Shown here: positions 13,240 to 24,640 of the stretch, one piece after another | Position numbering within the stretch: position 1 is the stretch's first letter | How the letters are laid out: each line of letters begins with the position of its first letter | DNA from: Nigrospora sphaerica | Taxonomy: Eukaryota > Ascomycota > Sordariomycetes > Amphisphaeriales > Apiosporaceae | Reading direction: 5' to 3' | Assembly: GCA_018287875.1 (NCBI GenBank) | Contig: JAGVVL010000017.1 | Coordinates: 2,232,001 to 2,296,000, forward strand | DNA: 64,000 bases | Translations under genes and position numbers: made by a program | Notes under the pieces: model-generated | What the model saw: the letters and a program-made list of their open reading frames with translations, nothing else | Told to the model about the DNA's origin: nothing | Database searches by the model: none

Positions 13240-14020
13240 TGTCATAGTATTTACCCTAGCTAGTTACAGGACAATTACCTGATTGGATCCATTCACCCCA
13301 CTGACATCTAAGTTGAGGATCATCACCTCCTCATTGACCAGTTTGGCACCGCTTATTCTCATCTTCACCCGGGTTGTGGCCTCACGTATGTGGCTTATCC
13401 TCGTTTCTAACCGGATTCAGCATCACACCCTAAGTCTCCCCCAAGCGAGGGTGTTACCGTAAGTGTTTTGAGTTGGACGGGAAGCAGGCTAAGTGGTGGA
13501 GGGATACACGCTAGGGGGTCTCTCACTTCCATTGGTTACGCAGTTCATATAGGTAAGTATGTAAGTATATATGGCGGTACTAGTCACTTGTAGTTTCCAA
13601 CAAGACATTCTTCATATGTCGTTCCTTTCAATTCTAACACAATTTACTTCCAATTCATTGGAAACCCTAGTAAGTACCTTTATTCGAAACGCCAACAACC
13701 TAGAATGCAACATTTCGGAAATGATAACGTCCAATAGCGATGTTTATATTCTTGATGATCAAACTGTATAATCAGCAATATGCACTATACAATGGAACTG
13801 CATACGAAGTATCGTATCAGTGGTGCCCCCAACGCGTCAGGGACCAAACGCCAGCGCATCGCCGCGTTGGGGGAGCTCGGATTTGGCTGGGTTCGGTCTT
13901 GCAGCTATCAAGCCTCGACCCTTCGTTACCGTACACCTAACAGTTCCTTGCTGACATCACGGTGATCCTAACAAGGGGAACATGCACCCAGAGGGTATTG
14001 CAGTATAACCCACTATACGA
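13240..14020. other. AT-rich island, possible degraded mobile element
   Basis: Base composition falls well below the GC content of the flanks, and short in-frame fragments are riddled with stops. In Pezizomycotina such islands are often transposon remnants eroded by repeat-induced point mutation. No target-site duplication, terminal repeat or recognisable transposon protein was found, so the identification is speculative. Confidence 0.3.
13826..13873. repeat. Inverted repeat, 11-bp perfect arms
   Basis: CCCCCAACGCG at 13826-13836 is matched by its exact reverse complement CGCGTTGGGGG at 13863-13873, with a 26-base spacer. It could form a strong hairpin in DNA or RNA. It sits inside an AT-rich stretch, so it stands out by composition. 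Confidence 0.75.
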
Positions 14021-15322
14021 TGGATTCTGTGGTCATATTTGAGGGCTCCACGCAGTCCCTCGAGTTGGCACCGAAACTGGAGAATACATGTTCTTCCTAC
14101 GCTTCAGTTTGCACCCGCCCACGAAGGCTCGCTTGGTGGTACTGGCACGGCACAGGGGCCCCTTGTTGTATCTTCCAGACCTGGGTCCCCGGGGATAAAG
14201 ACGGCGCCGCTGCTAAACTACTAGTACCTTCTTGATTCAACCTCTCATTTACTAATTACGTTTTGTGCGGTGCTAGCGGCAGGAATTCTGATCGACCGCG
14301 ACCAGAACAAGGCCCGGGCTGGGACAACACGTGAGTCTCATCCGGTAACTCGAAGCACACGTCAATTAGGGGACATGGACGGAAGACGCAAGACGGAAGC
14401 CAGCGCGGTTGGCTCTTGAGGTTTGGGTTGGACAGTTGCCAGAGTCCCAGGACGCGCCATCACGTGCCTTTCCAAAACCACCTTGCCCCACCATCGAACC
14501 CCCTCGGAACCGGCAGAAGTTTGTTTAACGATGGGAAAGGCGAGCTGCATCGACGCCGAGGCACGAGGCCTTCGAGAGCGAGTCCCTCGGGACGGAGGAC
14601 TACAAGCACCCTGAGTTGGAACCGCGCTGCGCCACCATCCGGACAATTCGCTGTACGTCCACCCCTGGCGTGCTCGTGGTGTCTGTGAGAAGCGGCGGGA
14701 TGCAGCCACGAGGGTGCCTGGCCAAGGGCGTCAATATCTGCCGTTTCCTGCGATCGCCCCGACGAGTCTCGGCCTTTGGGAAGATGCAAGTTACGTTGGC
14801 CCAGGCGGAGCGGAAAGCAAGTGCCGTTAAGTCCGGGACTACTTTCCACGGCCGTAACTAAAGCATAAACCATGTATGCAGGTACTTACTAGCTGCAGGG
14901 CAGGTGAGAATGAAACGGCGTCCCACATGACGCGGGTGCTGCCAAAACGCGCTTTCGTTCAAGATGATCAAATATTGCCTGCCCGTAGGCCCTCGGGCAT
15001 CCAATCCGCCGCCGACTGTCTGTTTCCGGACTTGGCTTACCTGATCACCCGGGGCAGGCAATGATGCCCAGGTACAAACAGTAAACCAGACGGTAGGTAA
15101 TGTACAAGGTTGATAGGGCTGATGTCTAAGATGTAATGTTGTATCCGTTTCAAACGTGCGGGGCATCAGATCCCCCACGAGCGGCTGTTGAACCTACCAA
15201 GGGCGCGTCCAGCCCCATAGATGGATACGAGAAGTCGGTTCCCTATACAGTATCTGTGTGGCTAGAAAAGCACTATACCGCAGGAGGGCTTTTGAGGATA
15301 CGGCGTCGGGTGGCTTGGTTCG

Positions 15323-15390
15323 GCTCTCTCTGTCTCTCTCTCCCTCTCTCTCTCCCTCCCTCCCTTTCCGCCTCTCCCTTCTTCTCCGGC
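15323..15390. repeat. CT-rich tract upstream of the CIA30-family gene
   Basis: Repeated CTCTCTC and CCCTCC units. It lies about 460-520 bp upstream of the start codon and is plausibly part of the promoter or leader. Confidence 0.6.
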
Positions 15391-15846
15391 CTCCACAAGA
15401 GGTCATTTCTTGAATCGTGGCCAATGATGGCCCTTACTTTCGGCCCCGTCCTGCACGTTCCACCTCTTTCTTTCTCCACAAAACTACACCTGCAGCCGGG
15501 CTCTCGACGGGCGAGTCCCATCGTGTTAGCCTCGGTCGGGCTAGGGTCGGCCTCGACCTAGTCCTTTCCCATCACCACATTCCTTCCGTCTCTTCCGCCC
15601 CCAAACCTCCAGTGCCCAGTTGATTCGGCTGAGCGTTTCAAAGCAGCATCCAATCTCTGGCCACGATAGCCGGCCGAAAACCGCCGTTTGGCGTGACGTC
15701 TGTTGTGTATTTTGTGTTGATTTGTCAACCTCGGCTTGGTAATCCCGCCGTTGCCATCCGCCTAGCTGCTGCCTATCCCGGATCCCATTGGTCCTGGCCC
15801 CGTTCCTGACCCGGCCCACCGCCCTTTTGCTATTTGCGTCGACGAC

Positions 15847-16674
15847 ATGACGATGGCGGCACCGCGAACGACGTGTCTATCCCTCTTCGGAGGTGACGCG
15901 TAGGTCCGATTCTTAGCCCGGAGGGAGGGGGGGAAGGAAGGCCTGTCCTGCTGATCCAGTTCCTTCCAGACCATGGTCCGCCGAGTCTTGGACAGCATCG
16001 GATGATCGAGTCCGCGGTGGCAAGAGTCAGTCCTACCTGGACTGCCCCCCGGGCGCTGGCCTTGCCGTCTTCCGTGGCAACCTGGACATCAAGACGCTGG
16101 GCGGGGCCGGCTTTGCGTCGCAGCGGACAGTCGACCCCTACTCCTGGGACCTCTCGGCTTACGATGGCCTCCTGCTCCGCCTGGGCAAGGGTGACGACAA
16201 GAAGTACACCTTGACCCTCAAGGACACGGTCCTGCCGACGCGCCCCGACGGCCGCGACCAGAGCACCGTCAACTGGGAGTACGACTTCTCTGCCGACTCC
16301 ACAGACACCTTCGTCCCGTGGCGGGACTTTAAGCCCACGTATCGCGGTAGGCCCAAGCCCGATGCCGAGCCCCTTGATCTGCAGAACGTGAAGAGGATCA
16401 GCTTCCTGTGCCGCAGGTTCGTGTCCTTGCCTGACCCTTGCGCCCCCGTGTCCGTCAAGTCCCGCACTAACCGAGGAACAGCTTCTTCGGCGAGCAAGAG
16501 GGCCCCTTTTCCCTCGAGATCAAATACGTAGCGGCCGTCACGGACTGCTCCCGGCCGCAGGACGGGTCCCGGCCTAGCTCGTCTGCCTCGGGCTCCAGCG
16601 AGTTTCCTACGAAGCCCGGAACGAAGTCCAACAAGTCCTCCTGGCTTGGCTGGGCGTGCGGACTGTGTGGATGA
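15847..16674 (+). CDS. CIA30-domain protein (complex I intermediate-associated 30 family)
   Basis: Three exons: 15847-15899, 15970-16416 and 16482-16674 (230 aa). The introns start gtaggt and gttcgt and end ccag and acag. The N-terminal block around LFGGDAPW, the VRGGKSQSYLDC block (residues about 33-44), the FRGNLDIKTLGGAGFASQ block and the SFFGEQEGPFSLEI block after intron 2 are the usual conserved stretches of the CIA30/NDUFAF1 fold, a beta-sandwich related to carbohydrate-binding modules. In animals and Neurospora CIA30 helps assemble mitochondrial complex I. This shorter version has no clear mitochondrial presequence, so a cytosolic role is equally possible. The tail is Ser-rich and ends in a CxxC pair (ACGLCG). 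Two ATGs lie close together (residues 1 and 3); I took the first. Confidence 0.88.
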
Positions 16675-19600
16675 ACCATGAGCCCTGGCGGTTGGCGTCC
16701 CTTTTCGGGTTACGTGCTCCTTTCGGCCCATCCTGGCGCGTGGCCCGGCCAGTCTCGTCACCCTCACCACAAGCTACGTTAACTCTCAGGTCGGCCCGAG
16801 AATCAAGGGATGGCTGTATAAGAGCTATCATCTGACTGCCCGAAAGTTCATATTTCCGGACCTCTGAGCCCGAAGCCAACGGTTTGGTGAATTCGGTCGA
16901 TGGCAAATAGGCCAGATGTGGGTATTTTCAGAATAGCTTTGCTACGCCCGCACCGGAAGCCAATGCCACCCTCGTCGCCTCCTCCGCCCCGAACGTCGGA
17001 ACCACCGTCACTCTTTGTGATTCTCAGTCAATATCCTGCTCGCTGCGCATTAGAACGCCTCTCAAGCCGACTATGCAATCCCTCTTCGAATGGCTGGTCC
17101 CTGTGGGCGTCTTATTGAACCCTCCGAGAGGCTTGAAGGTTCTTTGGCGGTGCAAGTCGGTACAGACATTGCTTCCCCAACATACAGCATTGCCCCAAGT
17201 AACTTCGGCCCGCGGATTTGAATTAGCATGACTCAAAGGGCCCGTGATCGTAGTCGTACGCCGAATCATTTTCGTTAGTCTTGACACCAACAGTTTATAT
17301 TTGGCAACGAACCGTACTGTCTGAGCTGGGGTGGTACAGAACCCCTACTCCCAGTTATAGCAATTCGGAGGCTATAGTCGAATCACGTAACATCGACGGT
17401 AATCAGTTGTTACTGCAAACACGCGGACGAAAAGGCCAATATTCGGGGCACACGAGTGAATGAATAATGATGACGTGTGGCGTGTTTCCTCTCGGAGGCC
17501 GGGCCATGTGTTGACAGAGGCCATGCCTGAGCTTACATGGGTTATACTATTGATATTACATAGTTTGCGTCCGTAACTCATCCTGTGACTTCCGCTCTCC
17601 TGCTTTCCCTTCGTACTGAGCAGCAGACAAGAAGACACAAGTCACGAGACGGCAGCACTCCGACTTGGGCGAGTAAGTCTTTTGACGTGACTGGACAATT
17701 TGGTCCTTCCGTTCGACATTGGGGGGTTTTCCCGGTATAGGATTACCGTTCCCATTGCCATCGCCCGTCGGCGCCAGAGGAGGGACCAGGGCGGAAGAAA
17801 GTACCACTCACCACCATCCGGACCCAGGAAAACTGGTCGGTAGCCCGTTGTGGATATAAATATCTGCGAGCCAAATTTAAAGCTGGCTGAGGGGGTGATG
17901 GGAGAGTCTGATATGAGGTTTGCTGTCAGGGACTGGCCCAGCTGAGCGCCCCCCGGGCCCCCCCCCCCCTTTTCCCCTCCTAGCCCCTGACGAACAAGTC
18001 TCTGATCCTCCCTCCTCATTGCTCCTCCTGCCGCCGGACCCGCGAGACGGTGTTAGGGCGCTCCACCCTTCCTTCAAGGTACTTGCTCGAGTCAGGGGCG
18101 AGGGTGGAACACAACAGACGCGCGAGCAGCTCTACGGCAAGAGAAGAATGTCGCGGGCTGCGGCGGGTTGTTTTCGTCCAGCCCCTCGCCTGACCGAGTC
18201 TGTCGTAGATCTGACGATCTCCCCCGGGGTACCAGACTGGCTCAGTCTGGCGTCCAGCATCCGCGTCCACCCCTGTTCCCTGGCGGCTCGGCTTCCTGTG
18301 GACGGAGTTCCACTGATGCCTCGCGGTCAGGTTAAAGGGGGGTTATGGCTTCATAGAACCACCGCTCGGCGCCGATTAGATCGTTCCTGGCGTCCTTTGT
18401 GTCGCTATTTGTGACTCTCCTGAGCCCCGCTATCCCCACCCCTCTCCGCATGACAGAGTTCTGGGTTATGGCATGCCCACCATGTGTACCCCTTTATCGC
18501 TGGCCGGCTAGGACTGGCTAGTCGGTATTACGGATGGCGTTTTGTGGCCAGATGGGGGCGGAGGGGTGATCCATAGAGGCCAACACCGATGAGTATCTGC
18601 GAGGTTGGGCAGAGCGATGGCGCCGGGGCCGGGCCCGTTTATACCGAGCCAAAGCAGCCTCCCGACTCCCGACTCCCTCTTGATTGCCCCGGGGCTCAAG
18701 GCAGGAGAGCTAAGCAGCCGGGAAACCTGGAGAGAGCCAAGCGGCTAGGGGAGCCTGGGGAGGGCCAAGTGGCCGGGAGACCTGGGGAGGGCCAAGCGGC
18801 GGGCAATTCTGGCCGAGGGAAAATCAAGCTGACGGCACAAGCGCGTCACCTCGGATCCCAAGTAGGGGCTACCGCCCTGCCTATATCCCGCGCGGCCGCA
18901 GCCGACATACAAGACCCCCCTCTCGGGGCGAGGGGCATTGACCCACGCATCCCGACCGGGCCCCAGGCATATGAGATCACGGGCCGGCGACGGCGGGAAT
19001 ACCAAAAGGGTGTATAAATGGGCCAGGTATTTTACCCCAAGAGCGACGTCGTACGTCGCCGACCGTGTCAGTGTCCCTCTCTTGCCGGGGGGGGCGCCTT
19101 CTTGGAGGTTGCTCGCGGCCGCACGTGCAGGGCGTCGCTGTTCTTGGCCCGTCGTGACCAGAGCGATCGCGAGGAGAAGAGAGAAGGGGGGGGCGGGGGT
19201 CGGCTTAGTCGGTTGGTGAAGGGAAGTATTGGTAAGGGAAGGGAGGGAAACCGTTGGCGAGAACACTACGCCGTGTTGACGTATGTTTCGGCGGCCGGCG
19301 AGTTGTCCGGGAGGAGTACCTGACCGCGAGGGCGAGGAAAAGAGATAAAAATCAGGCGACATTGTCGGCAAGGACGGGCAAGCACGCGTGCGCTAATGTA
19401 GTACAGGCAGGGCGCGGGAATAAGAGGGAAAACGCGAAGGCGCGAGAAGAAGCAAACCAAGAGGTACCGATCTCAGCCCGCAACGGCGGCCATGACCCGA
19501 GAAAGAGTACGGAGAGGGCAGACCAAGGCGCGAGGGGAAGGCCCACCCAGGCTGGTGAGAGCTTCAGTGAGGCGATGGACGAGGAATCAAGCGTCCGGCC

Positions 19601-20781
19601 AGTCCCCAGAAGTACCACCTTAGCCTGCCGTCGGGGAGATTCGTTGCCGAACAAGCGACACCAAGGCCCAGGCCGGAAATCCGCTCACCACCTTCCCCCA
19701 TGTCGACTGAGACGCAGCTCGATATCAGACTCTCGCGCTTCCGTTCCGCCGCGATCCCATGGCGCCGGAGGGCCGGAGTGGCGAAGGGCGCGTGAGGCGT
19801 CAACATGTCAAGCGGAGGGCGCGGGAGCGGCTCTAAAAACAGCAGACCCCGGGCAAACACCGTAGCCGGATCGCAAAAAAGCTTACTGGCATCAAGCTTT
19901 CGTGCGAAACACGCTGTCTGATGCCGGTGGCAGCCCCGAGTCATTCAAGGCGGAAATAGCGTGGCCGAAGCGGTCGACGAAGCGCGTGCAGCCAGTGGCC
20001 CCCAGGCATCTGCCATCGACGCTGGCGGTTGTACCCGTCAAGGCTCGGTCGAAAGCCGAGGAGGTAGACGGTGACTTTGCTGAAGTCAGAATTTTGCAAT
20101 AATTATCAACTAGATACTACCTACCATAGCCATTCCGTGAACACATCCAACGCGCCGTTTGAGCCGAGCAGCGGGGCAATAAACCACTGCCGGCAACCCA
20201 CCAAATATTCGCACAACGAAGAGAAGAACGTGTGCCCAACGTGTACAGAGAAGCCGCTCTATCGCCATTCCCTTTTAGCTGTCCCAAGAGGAAACCCCAT
20301 TCCGTTCCCATCGTGGCGCGTGTCTGGACCATTCGAGACATTCACTCGGTCCTGAACTCCCGTCCTCATCTGCCGTGTCGAGCGTGTCGCTAACCTTCAA
20401 GAGGCACCGAAGTACAGAACAAGAGTCGTCGTGGTTGGACCGGTAAAACCGGCGGAGCAAACAGCCCTGAAGCTAAAGGCAGCCTGCTGACTTCGCCGCT
20501 GGCCGGCAACGAGTGATGAGAGAGGTTTGTATTTACCCCGATGCGAAACAACCAACGCTTGCCGGACCGCCATCGCCAAAGACTCCACTCCCAACGTAAA
20601 GCATGAAAACACAGAGCGGGTATCAGCAGCCAGCCCTACGCGGCCTGACAACTTGGACAGCAGCGGGGGCAAACCTCAGGCCGTCTCTTTTCAAAACCGA
20701 AGCGAGTGGAGAGGTGAGCATTCCCCGCCAGCATCCAGGACCACCATACAATCCGGACACGGCGGCAGCCCCTGCGCCGAC
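16675..20781. other. 4.1 kb intergenic region
   Basis: No supportable gene. Open frames at 18589-19017 and 19254-19865 are Arg/Gly-rich and show no family resemblance. The first of them runs through a small GC-rich tandem repeat. No tRNA or 5S rRNA signature was found by eye. Confidence 0.55.
18719..18801. repeat. Imperfect tandem repeat, about 27-bp unit, three copies
   Basis: Three adjacent copies of a purine-rich unit, each carrying CCTGG...GGCCAAG followed by a GGC/GG stretch, with a few substitutions between copies. Confidence 0.7.
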
Positions 20782-23700
20782 TCATGAGCTCGAAGACGTC
20801 GTTGTCGACGGCGTGAAGCGCTCCGTCTCAGTGGAGCTGCACTCATCGTCGCTACCGCTCATGCTTCCGTAGCCCGTATCTGTCTCCATGTTCATACCGA
20901 CAACGGCCCGGGTGACGGCCAGGCATCGCTCAACCATTTCCTGTTTCACCTCTTGCGCCAGCCCGACGTCCTTGCCAGCCCAGATCCGCAGGCTTCCGGC
21001 GAGTCTCTCGAGGGCGCTGCTGCATGCCTCGGCCGCACACGCATGACTGGCGAGCTTCTCCATGAGGGTGAAGGCCGCGGCGTAGCCGAGCAGGGACATG
21101 TCGTCACTGACGTGAATCTCTTCCTCGATAATCGAATAGACACTGACGGGCTCCTCGGGCGGAGAGTAGCGTTGCAGGTGGGCAATGGCCTTCGCGCACT
21201 GGAGGCACATGTAAATTTCGGTCTCGGACAGCATGGAAGGCGGGATCTTGATTTGCGGTGTCGCGGAGCCCGAGCCTTCGTCAGATGATTCGACAGTCTC
21301 GTTCACGAAGACAGAGTTGGCCAGGGGACCAATGGCCTGAATGACGGCAGCGATGTTGGCGCCCCGTTTCTCGTTTGAGAAGACAGCACGGGCGACAAGG
21401 GCGCGATGCTGCGCCACCGTGCCAACGGGCGCTGTTCTGATCGCCATGGTGATACCATCGTCCACGAGCTGCTTGATGTCGCCGTCCTCCTCCTCGCGGA
21501 TCAGCAGGCTGTTGGTGAGAGCAGTGTGCAGCGTCATGTTGGACCACCAGGCCGCAACGGCATCCATAGGCGACAGCACAGCAGCGTCCTCCACCACGGT
21601 ATCCATGCCGTCGGTGACCCCAATGGCATTGTGGGACGTCGGCCGGTTCCAAGCCAGGTTGTGAGCACGTTGGATGATACTATCGTGCAACACCTCGTCG
21701 GCGTCTTGCTCGAGGAGCATGGCCAAGTGGTCAGGCAGATCTTCGTCAGCCTGCTCCTGGCCGCCCCGGCGGAGCTGCGTCAGCAGTCTATGCAGCTGCT
21801 TGGCTTCGTTCCATTGGGTTCGAGCCAGCTTCAAAGCGATCGTGTTGACAATGCCGAACTGCACACCTGTGAGACCGATCTCCCAAAGCAGCACGCGAAT
21901 GTGCAGAGCCTTCAGCATCAACCTCAGCGGCGTGTTGGGCAGCGTGCCCGACGCCAGCAGGGTAAGGGTCAGCCGACTCTTGCTGATCTCCACATCACCA
22001 CCAGCGAGCTGGGCATCCAGCGCGATCGACCATGCCTGGATACGGGCAATCTCCTGTTCTTGGGTAAGACCAGTCAACATCTGGTATCCGGTCACGCCAA
22101 TCATGTTTCTCAAGCTAAGCTTGACCGTCTTGAGACCCAGGGCTGCGGCTTCGAGGAAAAAGTTGTGGCGAGGTACCCAGACGGTCTGAATCGCCGTAAG
22201 CCATGCTTGACGCCGCACGTGGATGGGCGAAGCCAGCGAGGGGGCGGCCTCGAGAGAAGCCTGGGCTTCCTTTCCGGCCTTGGGCTGGGTGGATTTGGGT
22301 CGCATCAGTGACGGCAGGACCAGCCAGCACACACTGCAAAGTAGTAAAACAAGTTTGAAAGAAAAGATCAAGTCCGAGACGCCAAACTGGTAGCCCATCA
22401 CGTTGAGATTCGCCGGAGCCGAAAGGTATGAAAGCAGCTGCACGGGAAGAGCAAAGAGGCCACGGCCTTCGGTGGTCTCGGCTCCCTGCTCGCTTTCGCG
22501 GGCGACCTCGAACAGCATGAGGCCCGCCAGCGAGCCCACCATCAGCTTGCCGAAGTAGGGGCCGGCATTGTGCCATCCTCTGGGGTCCATGCTCTGCTGT
22601 TGCTGCTGCTGATGGATCTGTTGCTGGCGAATGAGGCCCGGGTTGGGCCGGTACGGCTGTTGAGGTACCGGGTATGGCTGGCCAGCCGCCATCTGAGCGG
22701 CAAGGATGCGCTTCATGTCGTCGGGTACCTGGATCATGCCCGGCGGGTCGACGTGGCCCGGCGTACCCATGGGCGAGTTGGGCAGGCCGTGGGCTTCCTG
22801 CATGTACGTCTGCGGCGGCGAGTGTTGCTGCATGGGGCTGATGTTGCCGTTCAAGGCGCCGGACAAGAACAGCTTCTCGAAGGCGGCCACGCGGGCCTGC
22901 ATGGCGTTGTTCTCTTCCATGAGGCGATTATTCCGCTTCTCCAAGTGACGAATGTATTCCGTCGCTTTGCTAAGGACCTGGACAGAGTTAGTTCCGTGCA
23001 GCGTCCAGCTGATGGCACAGCACTCACCGTCGCCTTGTTCAGTTTGTGCGCGGGCGTCAGGCCGTGCAACTCCTCGCGGTCTCCAGTAGTATCTTCGCCC
23101 CTTGCGCTCTTGGACATGATACGCAGGCTCGGCACGCTGTCGCGTAGGGCGGCAATCTTGTCGTTGAGGTTCGTACGATACCTCTTCTCGATCATGTTGT
23201 GAGCCGACTTCTTGACGGGCTGGCCCTCAAGGTCGTCGTCGTCGTCTTCGTCATCGTCCGCCGACGACTTGCGTTTGCGACTGCTCTTGGACGATAGACT
23301 TTGGTCCTCGGGCGAGGACATGGACAGCGACTTGGCGCCTGTAGCGGACTCGGGGCTCGGTTCGCTCTTGGGCGAGGAGTGGTACTGGAGGTGTGAGGGC
23401 ATGGCGATCTTGGACAGCTTCTCTCGCTGGGCTTGGGTGAGAGCGTGCAGGGCTCCGGGCGGCAGGGCGGCTTGGTTCGCCGAGGGACCGTTTAGCGAAG
23501 CCATGGAGGGACCCATGGCGGTCGCGATGAGCCCATTCGCCATGTCCGAGCCGGCCGACGGTGACGATGAGGCTAGTGTGCTGTCTGTCTCGGTGGTCTG
23601 GTGCGGGAAGTCCCTCGGATCGACTAAGGGAGGTTGGGCCGGCGTCTTCCAGCTGTCGGGGTAGAAGCTGACAGCATCGTAAGAGTCGAACTGCTGATTG

Positions 23701-23795
23701 TCGTCGAAGGCCCAAGTGGGATCGCCAAAGATCTGATCGGAATCCGTCACGGGCACCCCCTCGTTGACAGCGACATTCTCATCAAAGAATGCCAT
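20782..23795 (-). CDS. srbA: SREBP-family transcription factor (SrbA / SAH-2 type)
   Basis: Two exons on the minus strand: 23795-23028 and 22977-20782 (987 aa), with a 50-bp phase-0 intron starting gtgagt. The bHLH-zipper runs from about residue 196 to 285. It contains EKRYR with Tyr206, the tyrosine that sets SREBPs apart from other bHLH proteins. A Lys/Arg and Asp/Glu-rich patch (about 170-190) precedes it. Two hydrophobic segments (about 398-414 and 458-480) fit the hairpin that anchors SREBPs in the ER membrane, followed by a long C-terminal region of the DUF2014 type. Fungal SREBPs are released by proteolysis when sterol or oxygen falls and activate ergosterol, iron and hypoxia genes. 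The intron cuts the bHLH between helix 1/loop and helix 2. Poly-Gln stretches lie just before the first membrane span. Length and order match the family. Confidence 0.95.
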
Positions 23796-24291
23796 TGGGA
23801 GACGTGCGCATGAAATCCGGGTTTGATAAAAGACGCGATGCTGTACAGCAGGGCTGGTTGGTAGGAGTCGTGAGCCTTTGTCAAGGTGTGTTGTAAGAAT
23901 GGGGCGGTTCGTCGGCCGATGCGGTGGCCGGTGGCCTGATGATCAGTCCAGGGCAGCGTATAATGGCTCAAGGTTTCTGGGCACCCGCTCCGGGGGGGGG
24001 CGCGCGAGGTGTGGGCAGTGCGGCGGTGCTGGGCAGCGGACGGGGATCGCGAGATGGAAATTGCTTTGCGAGGCCCGTGGCAAAGGGGAAAACCCAGGGC
24101 TTCCGACGGTTGGATGGGAGGTTGTTGTTGTTGGTTTTCTGGGTTGAGGGAGGGAGGGGGGAAATGGTACGAAAGGAAATGGGGAACAGAGGTGGAAGAG
24201 ACGAAGGAGATGGAAAGCGACCTGAATGGTAAGGTTTCACATTCCGCGAGCGAGCGTCCCGTCGCCGCTGTCGCATCGCGCTCGCTACCGT

Positions 24292-24307
24292 ACCTACTTA
24301 AGTAGGT
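24292..24307. promoter_or_regulatory. 16-bp perfect palindrome upstream of srbA
   Basis: ACCTACTTAAGTAGGT is its own reverse complement. It lies about 500 bp upstream of the srbA start codon. A site for a dimeric regulator is possible but not shown. Confidence 0.4.
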
Positions 24308-24573
24308 CGCACTACGACAGTACTTACTCGGCCTACTGTGCGTACAAGAGAGGGCGTCCCATGTATGATGTATCCAACCAAGTATGCAAGTACATTAGTA
24401 TGGGGGTGTGCGCGCGCGTGTGTGTGTGGACGTGCTTGTGTTTCCAAGCCTCTCGACTCGACCGGCCGGTGGGCTCGTTTACTCGGCGCGCCGCGGGAAC
24501 TACGACAAACTCTGAATGGGAGTGAATAGGGCGTGGTTTCGTCACGACGGCTGGCGGCAGCAACAGGAGCTGG

Positions 24574-24593
24574 AGCAGCAGCAGCAGCAGCAC

Positions 24594-24628
<35 letters not shown>

Positions 24629-24640
24629 ATAGTGTAGTAG
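24574..24640. repeat. (AGC)n/(AGT)n compound microsatellite
   Basis: AGC triplets followed by about twelve AGT triplets and a decayed end. The opposite strand gives a false poly-Leu frame. Confidence 0.9.

Larger units (their letters stand above)
11623..15846. other. Intergenic region with an AT-rich block
   Basis: No gene supported. The part from about 13240 to 14020 is clearly richer in A/T than its surroundings and holds a GC-rich inverted repeat (13826-13873). The stretch at 15323-15390 is CT-rich and lies upstream of the CIA30-family gene, probably in its promoter. I see no long terminal repeats or transposase/reverse transcriptase frame. Confidence 0.55.

Noticed and set aside
17100..17260. 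Possible tRNA T-loop-like sequence (GGATTTGAATT)
   Set aside because: No matching acceptor stem, anticodon arm or D-loop could be laid out around it on either strand.
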